Assembly: GCF_001648895.1 (NCBI RefSeq)
Contig: NZ_LXUF01000001.1
Location: 930,001-994,000 of the forward strand
DNA: 64,000 nucleotides
Reading direction: 5' to 3'
Origin: Methylovorus sp. MM2
GTDB taxonomy: Bacteria; Pseudomonadota; Gammaproteobacteria; Burkholderiales; Methylophilaceae
Shown: positions 7,671 to 14,990 of the stretch, piece by piece
How positions within the stretch are numbered: the first letter of the stretch is position 1
Layout of the letters: each line of letters opens with the position of its first letter
The notes under the pieces: generated by a model
Seen by the model: the letters and a program-made list of their open reading frames with translations, nothing else
Told to the model about the DNA's origin: nothing
Databases searched by the model: none
Program-made: the position numbers and the translations under genes

Positions 7671-8903
7671 ATGAAGAAGAAAACGATCCTTCCATTCGCC
7701 GACGTAGATGTGATCCTGCGTGCCACATTGACCGCAGAATATTTTAGTCGCATCAGACAACAGACCCAGAACACAGAAGAGCAGGGCGCTTCACACGTGC
7801 AAGCTGAGGAGCGCCCGCAGCGGAGCGAGGACGCACCGCAAGCGGTCACCCCCACTAGTAACACGGGGGGAAAGAAAATAAATCTCGTATGTGAGGGAGG
7901 AAAGGCAAAGCAGTTACTACAAAGGGTTCACTCAGAAAATGAGGTCTGCTTTATCGATTGGCTGAATGTTACCTGTCATGAGTCTAGTTTCATGTGGGGT
8001 GCCAGAACAGTCATAGATGACGAGCAGTTGATCATGGAAGTCAGCTCTAAATGTGAATCCATATTTGGCTTTGGCATTACTGCCAAAAGAGATAGGGGAG
8101 CTAATTTCTACAGAACCTCCTTTGTGCTTGGTGATAAGTACGGTCTGGTTTGCTACGGCGGTCAACGTAACACCGTCCTGATCATGTTGAATGGTGAGGG
8201 TTGTACTGCTGCTCAGCACGGGTGGGAACGTAGATTCTACGAGTTCCTTCAAGTAGCCACGACACCACGAATCACTCGTATCGATCTTGCCCACGATGAT
8301 ATCGAAGGCAAGACATTCACCATGGAATCTTTGGAGAAGTCCTATGAGGACGGAGCATTCAACAACGGTGGGCGCAATCCTGATAATGAGCTGCGCGGCA
8401 ACTGGAAGAATCCTAATGGTAAGGGGCGAACAATCTATGTTGGCCGCCGTACGAATGGAAGGTTTTTCCGCGGCTATGAAAAAGGCTGCCAGCTTGGTTC
8501 ACCAACATCCCCTTGGGTCCGCCTTGAAGTTGAATTCAAGAGCGTTGACCGTTTCCTACCTTTTGACATTCTCCTCAGACCGCAAGACTACTTCTCTGCG
8601 GCTTATCCGATATTAATCAATTTCAGCGAAAAAGCTGAACGCATATTTACTACCCAAAAGACCGTTGAGGTCTCCTATGAGCGCACCAAGACTTGGTTAA
8701 AACACCAGTGTGGATCTGCGCTAAACCTAATGTTCCAGATTGAGGAAAGTGCTGACAAAGTCCTCGGTTTGGTCATGCGTGAAGGAAAGATACCCAAAGG
8801 CATTACGGTACCTAGCTACCTGACTGCGGGTGAGTTCCTCCACAACTTAGCCAAGACCGTCATTCCGGCGGGATATATCGATGAAACTTTTGAAAGGTAT
8901 TGA
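7671..8903 (+). CDS. Phage replication initiation protein (Rep_trans-type)
   Basis: 410 residues from ATG 7671. The first ~95 residues are low in conservation and linker-like. The conserved part includes CFIDWLNVTCHESS, RITRIDLAHDDIEG, and GRTIYVGRRTNGRFFRGYEKG followed by WVRLEVEFKS. This is the pattern of the replication initiation factor family of filamentous phages, which nicks the double-stranded form to start rolling-circle replication; the Tyr in GYEKG/IYVG is a candidate nucleophile. It overlaps the upstream side of the ssDNA-binding-like gene closely, as in other inoviruses. Confidence 0.85.
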   Translation: MKKKTILPFADVDVILRATLTAEYFSRIRQQTQNTEEQGASHVQAEERPQRSEDAPQAVTPTSNTGGKKINLVCEGGKAKQLLQRVHSENEVCFIDWLNVTCHESSFMWGARTVIDDEQLIMEVSSKCESIFGFGITAKRDRGANFYRTSFVLGDKYGLVCYGGQRNTVLIMLNGEGCTAAQHGWERRFYEFLQVATTPRITRIDLAHDDIEGKTFTMESLEKSYEDGAFNNGGRNPDNELRGNWKNPNGKGRTIYVGRRTNGRFFRGYEKGCQLGSPTSPWVRLEVEFKSVDRFLPFDILLRPQDYFSAAYPILINFSEKAERIFTTQKTVEVSYERTKTWLKHQCGSALNLMFQIEESADKVLGLVMREGKIPKGITVPSYLTAGEFLHNLAKTVIPAGYIDETFERY

Positions 8904-8905
8904 TC

Positions 8906-9196
8906 ATGAAATTCAAGACAAACGCAACAATCCTCGGCGCACGCCAATTTAACGACACGGTAGAGGGGCAGCGATACGACTTCACCAAAGTCCGTGTACT
9001 GATGCCTGTACCTGACGGTGCTCAGAACGAGATCGGTTATAGCCAGGTGGAGATGCAATACGGCACCCACGACAACTTTGCAAAGCTGGAAACTTTGAAG
9101 TTCCCGGTGCAGGCAGAGTTGGAGATCACCGCGACCTCAAAAGGTTACGAGTTCAACGGCTTTACTGTGGCAAATCAAGTCAAGGCAGCAGCCTAA
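8906..9196 (+). CDS. Phage ssDNA-binding protein, gpV-like
   Basis: 96 residues from ATG 8906, with a GAAAGG ribosome site 8 bases upstream. It is a predicted all-beta small protein with aromatic residues spaced along strands, and sits directly after rep. That position and size are those of the gene V single-stranded DNA-binding protein that coats phage DNA before export. I rely on size, fold impression and synteny rather than a specific motif. Confidence 0.6.
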   Translation: MKFKTNATILGARQFNDTVEGQRYDFTKVRVLMPVPDGAQNEIGYSQVEMQYGTHDNFAKLETLKFPVQAELEITATSKGYEFNGFTVANQVKAAA

Positions 9197-9198
9197 TC

Positions 9199-9387
9199 AT
9201 GCAGCGGGTCTTCGTCATCCAGTGCAAGAGTACAGGCCAGTTCCTCACTGAAAATTTGTACTACACCAAATCCCTCAAAAGGGCTGGAAGGCTATACGAC
9301 CCGCAAGAGGCGATGGACACGGCAGATAACAACATCAGTGATAACGACTGGGAAGTGCATTCTTTCTGGGAAGTAGAAAAAGAGTAG
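9199..9387 (+). CDS. Hypothetical small phage protein
   Basis: 62 residues starting 2 bases after the previous stop. It contains CKSTGQFLTENLYYT and an acidic C-terminal half. I recognise no family. Inoviruses carry variable small genes at this point between the DNA-binding protein and the coat proteins. Confidence 0.5.
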   Translation: MQRVFVIQCKSTGQFLTENLYYTKSLKRAGRLYDPQEAMDTADNNISDNDWEVHSFWEVEKE

Positions 9388-9396
9388 GGAACAGAT

Positions 9397-9540
9397 ATGA
9401 CCGAAGCCGATTTTGCCCTTTTAGGAATAGATGCACCGACCATTTTGTATGTTTGGTCATGGGGGTTCGGCTCGGTCGTATTTTCTTGGTTCATGGGATT
9501 TCCGATAGGTGCAGCGATTAGCACTATCAAAAAGCTTTAG
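9397..9540 (+). CDS. Small membrane protein, probable minor coat or assembly protein
   Basis: 47 residues from ATG 9397, with GGGA about 6 bases upstream. An acidic N-terminus (TEADFALLGIDAP) is followed by one hydrophobic helix (ILYVWSWGFGSVVFSWFMGF) and a basic tail ending KKL. The topology is that of small inovirus coat proteins such as pVII/pIX. It is followed by a terminator-like hairpin before the major coat gene. Confidence 0.6.
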   Translation: MTEADFALLGIDAPTILYVWSWGFGSVVFSWFMGFPIGAAISTIKKL

Positions 9541-9559
9541 GGCATGTTGCCTTAACCGT

Positions 9560-9579
9560 GACGGCGGAACCGTCTTTTT
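9560..9579 (+). terminator. Rho-independent terminator upstream of the coat gene
   Basis: Stem GACGG (9560-9564), five-base loop, CCGTC (9570-9574), then five T. The stem is short, so partial read-through is likely. It separates the early genes from the major coat gene. Confidence 0.55.
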
Positions 9580-9597
9580 AAAAAAGGAGTAGTAGAA

Positions 9598-9732
9598 ATG
9601 GCTGATATTTTCGCAGCAGTGGACTTCACAACAGTAGCGGCTTGGGTCGGTACGACCGGTGTCGTATTGATCGGCATCGCGATGGCGTTCAAGGCTATCG
9701 ACCTTGGTAAACGTGGTGTGAAGAAAGCTTAA
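9598..9732 (+). CDS. Major coat protein, pVIII-like
   Basis: 44 residues. It has an acidic amphipathic N-terminus (ADIFAAVDFTTVAAW), a hydrophobic middle (VGTTGVVLIGIAMAF) and a basic C-terminus (KAIDLGKRGVKKA), the plan of the Pf1-type major coat protein whose tail binds DNA inside the filament. There is no cleavable signal peptide, again as in Pf-like phages. A strong AAGGAG lies 8 bases before the ATG, in keeping with high expression. Confidence 0.8.
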   Translation: MADIFAAVDFTTVAAWVGTTGVVLIGIAMAFKAIDLGKRGVKKA

Positions 9733-9734
9733 GT

Positions 9735-9833
9735 ATGACGGGTGCCCTCATAGCATTGTTCTGGGCGATGGTTGCCTTGATCGGTGCTATGAGCGGCTTC
9801 GTTTTTATCCAGGTGATAAGGAGTCGGTTTTGA
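9735..9833 (+). CDS. Tiny membrane protein, minor coat candidate
   Basis: 32 residues, starting 2 bases after the coat gene stop. Almost all hydrophobic (ALIALFWAMVALIGAMSGFVFI) with a basic tail ending RSRF. Size and topology match pVII/pIX-like minor coat proteins that cap the filament. Confidence 0.6.
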   Translation: MTGALIALFWAMVALIGAMSGFVFIQVIRSRF

Positions 9834-9838
9834 GAGTG

Positions 9839-9943
9839 ATGTTGCTGCTAATACTGCTATCAGGTTGTGCTCAACAGCCGCTTTGCGACATGTCCTGTTG
9901 GTTTCCTTGCTCCGCGCATAGGTCTATTGGAGCATGCGAATGA
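9839..9943 (+). CDS. Tiny phage lipoprotein
   Basis: 34 residues. A short hydrophobic stretch ends in the lipobox LLSGC, giving a mature peptide of about 25 residues with five further Cys. The final bases overlap the start of the adsorption protein gene (ATGA-like overlap at 9940-9943). The ribosome site is weak, so translation is probably coupled to the preceding gene. Such a small lipoprotein could be an immunity or superinfection-exclusion factor; that is speculation. Confidence 0.5.
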   Translation: MLLLILLSGCAQQPLCDMSCWFPCSAHRSIGACE

Positions 9944-11286
9944 AACGAATGATTAGAAATATCTTGTTCTTGATAATCGGTTTATTGATAGGAGGAAATA
10001 TAACGATTGCTAAAGCCGATACAGTAGATGCTCCGACCAAATATTATGTCATCAACTCATCTAACGGATTGTTTGACACACCAGACCCAGCTTGTAAATC
10101 TGCGAACGCCACACTTAAATTTACAGGCACGTGGTCAACTAGTAATCAGTATTGCTATACCAGCACGAACGTGCAGGCCACTGGCTATCCCGTAACTCGC
10201 TCATTCACATGTCCTAGTGGGTCAACACCTACCAGTACGACGAATACTCCGCATACTTGCACATTCACAGTCGCTTGCGTAGCCCCACAGATCAGGAACC
10301 CGTCAACCTATGCTTGTGAGAATCCTGCCCCGACATGTACCGCAGGCACATCTAATAGTTATTCGAATACCAACCTTACTGTAAAGGCAATGATGCCTGA
10401 ATCAGTTTGTATAGAATCTTGTACTTACAATTTCAGTGGAAAAACATCAGTAGGTGCTGGTGAATTCGCTCAAACTTATGGTTCTGTTGGCGGTGCTACT
10501 GGTGCCTCATGTACTGCATCATCTGTTTCAACGGCCCAACAAGCAGAAAAAGACTGTATTGAACAAGGTAAATCATTTATTACGGCCTCTGGCACAACAA
10601 CATGTGTTTCACCAGGAACACCAAATTCGCCCCCGATCACGAATAAAAGCAATGCAACTAGTTCATCCACTAATAGTAGTGGTACTACAACCAGTAACAC
10701 CACTACGAACACGACTGTAAATAATAATCAGGTAACTGTAACCAATACGACTATCACAACGAATCCTGATGGATCTACCTCAACTGCCACTAATGGCACG
10801 ACCCAATCGTTAAACTCCTATTGCCAGTCAAATCCGTCTGCTTCGATATGTACGACAGGGAGTTTCAGTGATGGCACAACCGGAAGTAATACACAGAGCT
10901 GTACTGGGTGCGCAACCGAGGCTACTGCTACTGCGATAAAGGACAAACTTACTGTTGATGGTTCTGGTTCCGGCGATGCTGCTGCTGGCTATCCATCGGT
11001 GCCTGATTCTTTCTATACAGCAACATATCAAAATGGTCTTCAAGGTGTCTGGGGCGACTTTAAGGCACAAGTGAATAGCACTCAGTTTGTCAGTGGGATA
11101 AATGGCTTTGTCCCATCAGGATGGGATTCAGGCACAGCCCCAAGTTGGAATATCGATTTCTCCGGCCTTCATGCAGGTTGGGGAAGTATTGAAGTCTCTC
11201 CAGCATCGAATATCTGGCTCTTCATCAAGATCGTATTCGTAGTCACCACATTGTTCCTTTGCCGAACGATTATCTTCGGGGGTTAA
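9940..11286 (+). CDS. Adsorption protein, TspB/pIII-like
   Basis: 448 residues from ATG 9940, chosen because GGAG lies 8 bases upstream; ATG 9934 would leave only 2. Signal peptide: basic start, hydrophobic stretch to about residue 25, cleavage near AKA-DT. Cys-rich receptor-side domains follow (to about 220), then a Ser/Thr/Asn-rich linker (about 225-295), a second Cys-containing region, and a C-terminal membrane anchor (IWLFIKIVFVVTTLFL). This is the layout of inovirus pIII and of TspB-type proteins. It sits where pIII is expected, just before the pVI-like gene. Confidence 0.8.
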   Translation: MKRMIRNILFLIIGLLIGGNITIAKADTVDAPTKYYVINSSNGLFDTPDPACKSANATLKFTGTWSTSNQYCYTSTNVQATGYPVTRSFTCPSGSTPTSTTNTPHTCTFTVACVAPQIRNPSTYACENPAPTCTAGTSNSYSNTNLTVKAMMPESVCIESCTYNFSGKTSVGAGEFAQTYGSVGGATGASCTASSVSTAQQAEKDCIEQGKSFITASGTTTCVSPGTPNSPPITNKSNATSSSTNSSGTTTSNTTTNTTVNNNQVTVTNTTITTNPDGSTSTATNGTTQSLNSYCQSNPSASICTTGSFSDGTTGSNTQSCTGCATEATATAIKDKLTVDGSGSGDAAAGYPSVPDSFYTATYQNGLQGVWGDFKAQVNSTQFVSGINGFVPSGWDSGTAPSWNIDFSGLHAGWGSIEVSPASNIWLFIKIVFVVTTLFLCRTIIFGG

Positions 11287-11287
11287 C

Positions 11288-11632
11288 GTGCAAGCCATTT
11301 GGAGCGCAATTAAGGGCATTTATAACTTTATCATAGGCTTTCCGGCATGGCTTTTAAGTCTGCTTGTAAAGCTTTTAACAAGCGTACTTTTGATGATTAA
11401 GGATGCGGTTTGTTGGGTATTTGACCAGCTATTCCAAATCGTCATCACTATGCTCAATTCATTCGATTTCACAGCCATCAATGAGGCAACCAGCTACATG
11501 AATCTGGTCCCTGCTGATGTCGTGAATATCTTGGGTCTTTGTGGTGTGGGTTACTGCCTTGGCCTGATCGCAACGGCTTTGATAATCCGCTTTTTATTGC
11601 AGTTGATACCGTTTGTTAGATTAGGGAGCTAG
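11288..11632 (+). CDS. DUF2523 / pVI-like minor coat protein
   Basis: 114 residues from a GTG start. It has three or more hydrophobic helices and the DUF2523 character typical of the pVI counterpart in Pf/RSM-type filamentous phages. It works with pIII to release the virion from the membrane. It starts 1 base after the adsorption protein stop. Confidence 0.75.
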   Translation: MQAIWSAIKGIYNFIIGFPAWLLSLLVKLLTSVLLMIKDAVCWVFDQLFQIVITMLNSFDFTAINEATSYMNLVPADVVNILGLCGVGYCLGLIATALIIRFLLQLIPFVRLGS

Positions 11633-11634
11633 AC

Positions 11635-11853
11635 ATGTTGGATGATCTGTTGGGAGATATAGAGGATTTCTTCGAGGACATGTATGACTCGGTCTTCGGT
11701 GATGAGAATGCTCAGATGGAACGCTTGTATGAAAGAGAGCAGGAATTCATTGAGAACCATAATGACGATGAGATAGCAGAATATCTCATGAAAGAATATG
11801 GTGAGACGCCCGAAGAGTACTTCAATCTGGATGATATAGACCTAGATGATTAA
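11635..11853 (+). CDS. Highly acidic small phage protein
   Basis: 72 residues with 28 Asp/Glu against 3 Lys/Arg, spread over the whole length. Predicted helical. No family recognised. It lies between the pVI-like and Zot genes and overlaps Zot by 8 bases. Charge and size recall DNA-mimic proteins such as Ocr, but it could equally be a Zot-associated assembly factor. Confidence 0.55.
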   Translation: MLDDLLGDIEDFFEDMYDSVFGDENAQMERLYEREQEFIENHNDDEIAEYLMKEYGETPEEYFNLDDIDLDD

Positions 11854-13042
11854 CCTGCTGATTGGTCCGCCAGGAGGAGGAAAATCTTATGAAGCGGTCG
11901 CGTTCCATCTATTACCGGCGCTCGAACAAGGTCGTAAGGTTATTACGAATCTCCCTCTCGTGGTCCCGGAGGTTCTTAAGCTTTATCCGGATGCTGAACC
12001 GTTAATAGAACTCAGGTCAGAGACTAAAGCAGTACGGGCAAGACCAGACATCAAGAAGGCTCAATGGCTATATAAAACCCTAGGTGTCCCCCTTAGACAA
12101 AAACACTTCGTCAGTGCAGCATTTGCACATGCTGAAGACTATGGTGACCCATGGCGTCATCCCGAAACAGGAGCAGGTCCTCTTTATATCATTGACGAGT
12201 GCCATATACCTTTGCCCAGAAACGGCACGCCAATAGCAGTCGAACATTGGTATTCGCTTCATCGTCATGAGTCCGCCGATGTGCTTTTGATGACACAGTC
12301 CTATGGCAAGATAAATCAGTCCATCCGTGACCTTGTGCAGATCTGCTACAGGGTTCGTAAAAATACTGCCATGGGTAGCCAGAACAGCTATATCCGTAAG
12401 GTCCAGGACGGTATCCGCGGCGAGGTGACTAATACCGGCATTCGTAAATATAAAGCTGAATACTTCCCTTTATATAAGAGCCATACTAGAGGTGGCGGTT
12501 CTGAGCTTGCAGCAAATGACATCATTCCATTCTGGAAGAGATGGCCTGTACTGGGAACAGGACTATGCCTGCTTTTAACTCTATTCATGATATCTACCAT
12601 GGATTTCGGAAACCCGCTAAAACCAAAAGCTAAACATGCTGAGGTCAGCAAGCCAAATATCCAACATATCCCACCAAAAGTCCTGACCAATCCCCTTAAA
12701 GAGATACGTCATGATGAGATAGCTCAAGTGGAGCCTATTAAGGTCGTTGCCACTAAGTCAGAGAAAGTGACTGAGCCATTAAGTGGACGCGGCATTCACA
12801 TCGTCGGACATATCACTGGGTATATGAACGGGCATGCAAGAGACGTTTGGAGATTTGCTGTTAGCCAGAATGGCCAGTTATCGTTCTATCTAACACTTGA
12901 AGATATACAACGGGCCGGATATACGTTCCTACCTTTGAATGATTGTGTCGCTACACTGACTTATATGAATATCACTAGAACGATAGCTTGTGATGCACCT
13001 ACTCAGCAGGTCACGATTGGCGGTGTTGGAAAGAGTTCATGA
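11846..13042 (+). CDS. Zot/pI-like phage assembly ATPase
   Basis: 398 residues. Walker A GPPGGGKS at residues 7-14, Walker B LYIIDECH near residue 113, and one transmembrane helix near 230-250 (VLGTGLCLLLTLFMIS), followed by a periplasmic domain with paired Cys. This matches the Zonular occludens toxin/pI family that drives phage extrusion through the inner membrane. The phage shows no pIV secretin, so export presumably uses a host secretin such as PilQ (inference). Confidence 0.85.
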   Translation: MINLLIGPPGGGKSYEAVAFHLLPALEQGRKVITNLPLVVPEVLKLYPDAEPLIELRSETKAVRARPDIKKAQWLYKTLGVPLRQKHFVSAAFAHAEDYGDPWRHPETGAGPLYIIDECHIPLPRNGTPIAVEHWYSLHRHESADVLLMTQSYGKINQSIRDLVQICYRVRKNTAMGSQNSYIRKVQDGIRGEVTNTGIRKYKAEYFPLYKSHTRGGGSELAANDIIPFWKRWPVLGTGLCLLLTLFMISTMDFGNPLKPKAKHAEVSKPNIQHIPPKVLTNPLKEIRHDEIAQVEPIKVVATKSEKVTEPLSGRGIHIVGHITGYMNGHARDVWRFAVSQNGQLSFYLTLEDIQRAGYTFLPLNDCVATLTYMNITRTIACDAPTQQVTIGGVGKSS

Positions 13043-13150
13043 GACGTATTTTTTCTGTCGACGAAGTGTCAACCAAAAAGATATATAACGAATCACAAAG
13101 AGTTAATATCTTATATAAGTTATTGATTTATATTTATATAGTGATGTGTA

Positions 13151-13223
13151 GAGATGCAACACGGGAGACTTAAAATCTCTCGCTCGCAAGGGCGTGCCGG
13201 TTCGATTCCGGCCCCGGGCACCA
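13151..13223 (+). pseudogene. tRNA-Leu(UAA) 3' fragment, attachment-site scar
   Basis: From the anticodon stem-loop (GGAGA CTTAAAA TCTCT at 13164-13180) through variable arm, T-arm (GCCGG TTCGATT CCGGC) and 3' acceptor strand CCCGGGC-ACCA, this is a normal tRNA-Leu(UAA). The 5' acceptor strand GCCCGGG and D-arm are missing; AT-rich phage DNA precedes it. The gene is therefore only the 3' part duplicated by integration. The intact gene should lie at the other end of the island, left of the window. Confidence 0.8.
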
Positions 13224-13250
13224 AATAATTCAAAGACTTACAGAGATTAA

Positions 13251-13276
13251 GCGACTCGCAGTTTTGAGTCGTTTTT
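13251..13276 (+). terminator. Terminator after the tRNA-Leu fragment
   Basis: CGACTC (13252-13257) pairs with GAGTCG (13266-13271) around an eight-base loop and is followed by a T-rich run. It is probably the original terminator of the tRNA-Leu transcript. Confidence 0.6.
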
Positions 13277-13435
13277 ATTTTGTGCGCTCCGTCATCTTAC
13301 CCACAGCCTATTGCATCCCATTTATATTAAGCGGAGAGTATTGGGATAAAAAAGCTTACTTAATTAAGGCATTGCGTATTAGGTGAATAGGCTTATAGTG
13401 AACTTCATAAATAAGTTAATCATGAAGGATTGATT

Positions 13436-13726
13436 ATGTTGCAAACCCTTATCAATGCTATTAAAGACCGCGAAGTTTTGAAGTTGAGTTACTCGGGAAT
13501 AAGCCGTGGTGTACAACCTCATGCAGTTGGCGTATCCCTTGCTGGGAGAGAGGTTTTGCTATGCTACCAAATTAAAGGGGATCACATAGGGGCAGGGCAT
13601 CAGTGGAACTTGATGGAGCTGGCAAAAATCACCCACGTTGTTGCAACAGGGGAGATTTTTGCACAGAATGCTCCCGACTATAAAAAGGGGGATGAGCGAT
13701 TCAGTAGGATTTACATGGAGGTCTGA
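13436..13726 (+). CDS. Stand-alone WYL-domain-like protein
   Basis: 96 residues from ATG 13436, with AAGGA 6 bases upstream. It resembles the beta-rich WYL ligand-binding domain (start 'LINAIKDREVLKLSYSG', later 'RGVQPHAVGVSLAGREVLLCYQI') without any DNA-binding part. WYL domains sense nucleic-acid-like ligands and often regulate defence or repair genes. It is the first gene after the island scar; whether it belongs to the island is unclear. Confidence 0.6.
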   Translation: MLQTLINAIKDREVLKLSYSGISRGVQPHAVGVSLAGREVLLCYQIKGDHIGAGHQWNLMELAKITHVVATGEIFAQNAPDYKKGDERFSRIYMEV

Positions 13727-13824
13727 CGCAAATATCGCGTACTAAAATAAGACCAGATATATCAAGTTAGCTGGTCGTCAATCTTAAATTCACCTTGCTG
13801 AATTATTCCAAATATTGGTCATCT

Positions 13825-14580
13825 TTAGTATTTGCTATATATCTCATTTTTTAATGCCGTCCATGCTTTATAGCGGGCATCATCATCAAGACGGTCTAGC
13901 GCAATTCGATAACTTCTGCGCTTTATTTCGTCTTCATTACTTAAGCGTTTAGGGGCTTTTCGCATATAGGCCAACTCTTCATTTGATGCTGCAATATTCT
14001 CATCAGATGACGAGATTGACCTAATGGCAGATTCAAGCTCATTTGTTCTTTCGTTGATTGCGTGTTGCGACATAAGTTCTGGCGCAGTGGCGGAAGTGAC
14101 TTCGCTTTTTTGTGCCTGACGGGGTTGATTGATGTAATTTCTAAATCGGCTAGCGTCGCTGGCGCTATCAACGATCTTGATATCTTCATTATCACTTCCT
14201 GATGGGCATGGGGCCTCGCTGTACACCGTGTTACCCGCGCTTTTACATTTGTATATGCTGGGTGGTTTTGGGGCGATTGGGTCGGCGTGAACTTCAGGGA
14301 CTACCTCGTCAACCGGAGTGCTTTCAGGGGTTATTGCCTGCGTGATAGGCGGCTCAGTATGTTCTGTAAGCGGTGGCGTAACAATATGAGATGTAATATG
14401 GGTTGAAGGCTTAATTGCTTTTTTAGATTGAGCAGAGTGTCCCCATTGGAGAAATGAAAATACTAATATCAGGCTGATTACGCTGGCGATAATAATGACA
14501 GTCCACCCGCTGGAGTTCTTATTGAACTTCTTACCTTCAAAAATCTTGTTTAAATTATGTTCCATGCGTGTAACTTTCAT
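13825..14580 (-). CDS. Membrane-anchored DUF4124-domain protein
   Basis: 251 residues. One transmembrane helix near residues 27-46, a Pro/Thr/Glu-rich periplasmic linker to about 108, then a DUF4124 segment (PPSIYKCKSAGNTVYSEAPC) with the usual paired Cys, and a helical charged tail. DUF4124 proteins are common periplasmic proteins in betaproteobacteria with unknown roles. Confidence 0.6.
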   Translation of the reverse strand: MKVTRMEHNLNKIFEGKKFNKNSSGWTVIIIASVISLILVFSFLQWGHSAQSKKAIKPSTHITSHIVTPPLTEHTEPPITQAITPESTPVDEVVPEVHADPIAPKPPSIYKCKSAGNTVYSEAPCPSGSDNEDIKIVDSASDASRFRNYINQPRQAQKSEVTSATAPELMSQHAINERTNELESAIRSISSSDENIAASNEELAYMRKAPKRLSNEDEIKRRSYRIALDRLDDDARYKAWTALKNEIYSKY

Positions 14581-14823
14581 AGCCCATCATATATTACTTT
14601 TTGTTCGTTGATTATGTGCACTCAGGTTGATACAAGTCAATTATGATTATTGAACCCCTTGCAGTCGTCGCTATGCATAAGAGGTAAAGTGAGCAATATT
14701 GCTTGGGCGACCATCTTTAACGTGATAGCTAAATGAGAATAATTGAATGAGATGATAAACAGATGATTTTTGAGATTGTTAGACGAGATAGTATCGGCAT
14801 CGATCTTGAGTTAAAGTTAAGCC

Positions 14824-14940
14824 ATGATATCAACTAAGCTACTATGTTGGCTCGTATGCGCGAGTATTGTATTATCCGGTTGTGCTTCTTCGCCTACTTT
14901 CTCTTTCCCCAACCCTGCATCAAGTACTAGGCCATCGTAG
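14824..14940 (+). CDS. Putative 38-residue lipoprotein
   Basis: A hydrophobic signal ends in the lipobox VLSGC, leaving a short Ser/Pro-rich mature peptide. Ribosome site is weak. The gene lies in the 410-base space between the DUF4124 gene and dedA; otherwise I see only AT-rich spacer in that stretch. Confidence 0.4.
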   Translation: MISTKLLCWLVCASIVLSGCASSPTFSFPNPASSTRPS

Positions 14941-14990
14941 GGTTTTAACACCTTAAACTGGCTGAACAAAAAAAGTCTGGATCAATAGTA

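Larger units (their letters stand above)
1..13223. mobile_element. Integrated island: defence-like cluster plus inovirus prophage (left end outside window)
   Basis: The right boundary is a tRNA-Leu(UAA) 3' fragment ending in CCA at 13223. Everything to its left is accessory in type: SNF2 helicase, ParB-fold protein, endonuclease, methyltransferase, ParA, repressor, then a filamentous phage gene set. The stretch from 1 to about 6.8 kb is clearly more AT-rich than the housekeeping genes after 14 kb. No integrase is visible, so it may lie left of the window, or recombination may use host enzymes. It is inferred, not shown, that the minus-strand cluster and the phage form one element; they could be two adjacent insertions. 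Confidence 0.7.

Noticed and set aside
13039-13173. 44-residue reading after Zot that runs into the tRNA fragment
   Set aside because: It has no ribosome site, is AT-biased, and ends inside the tRNA; most likely chance.
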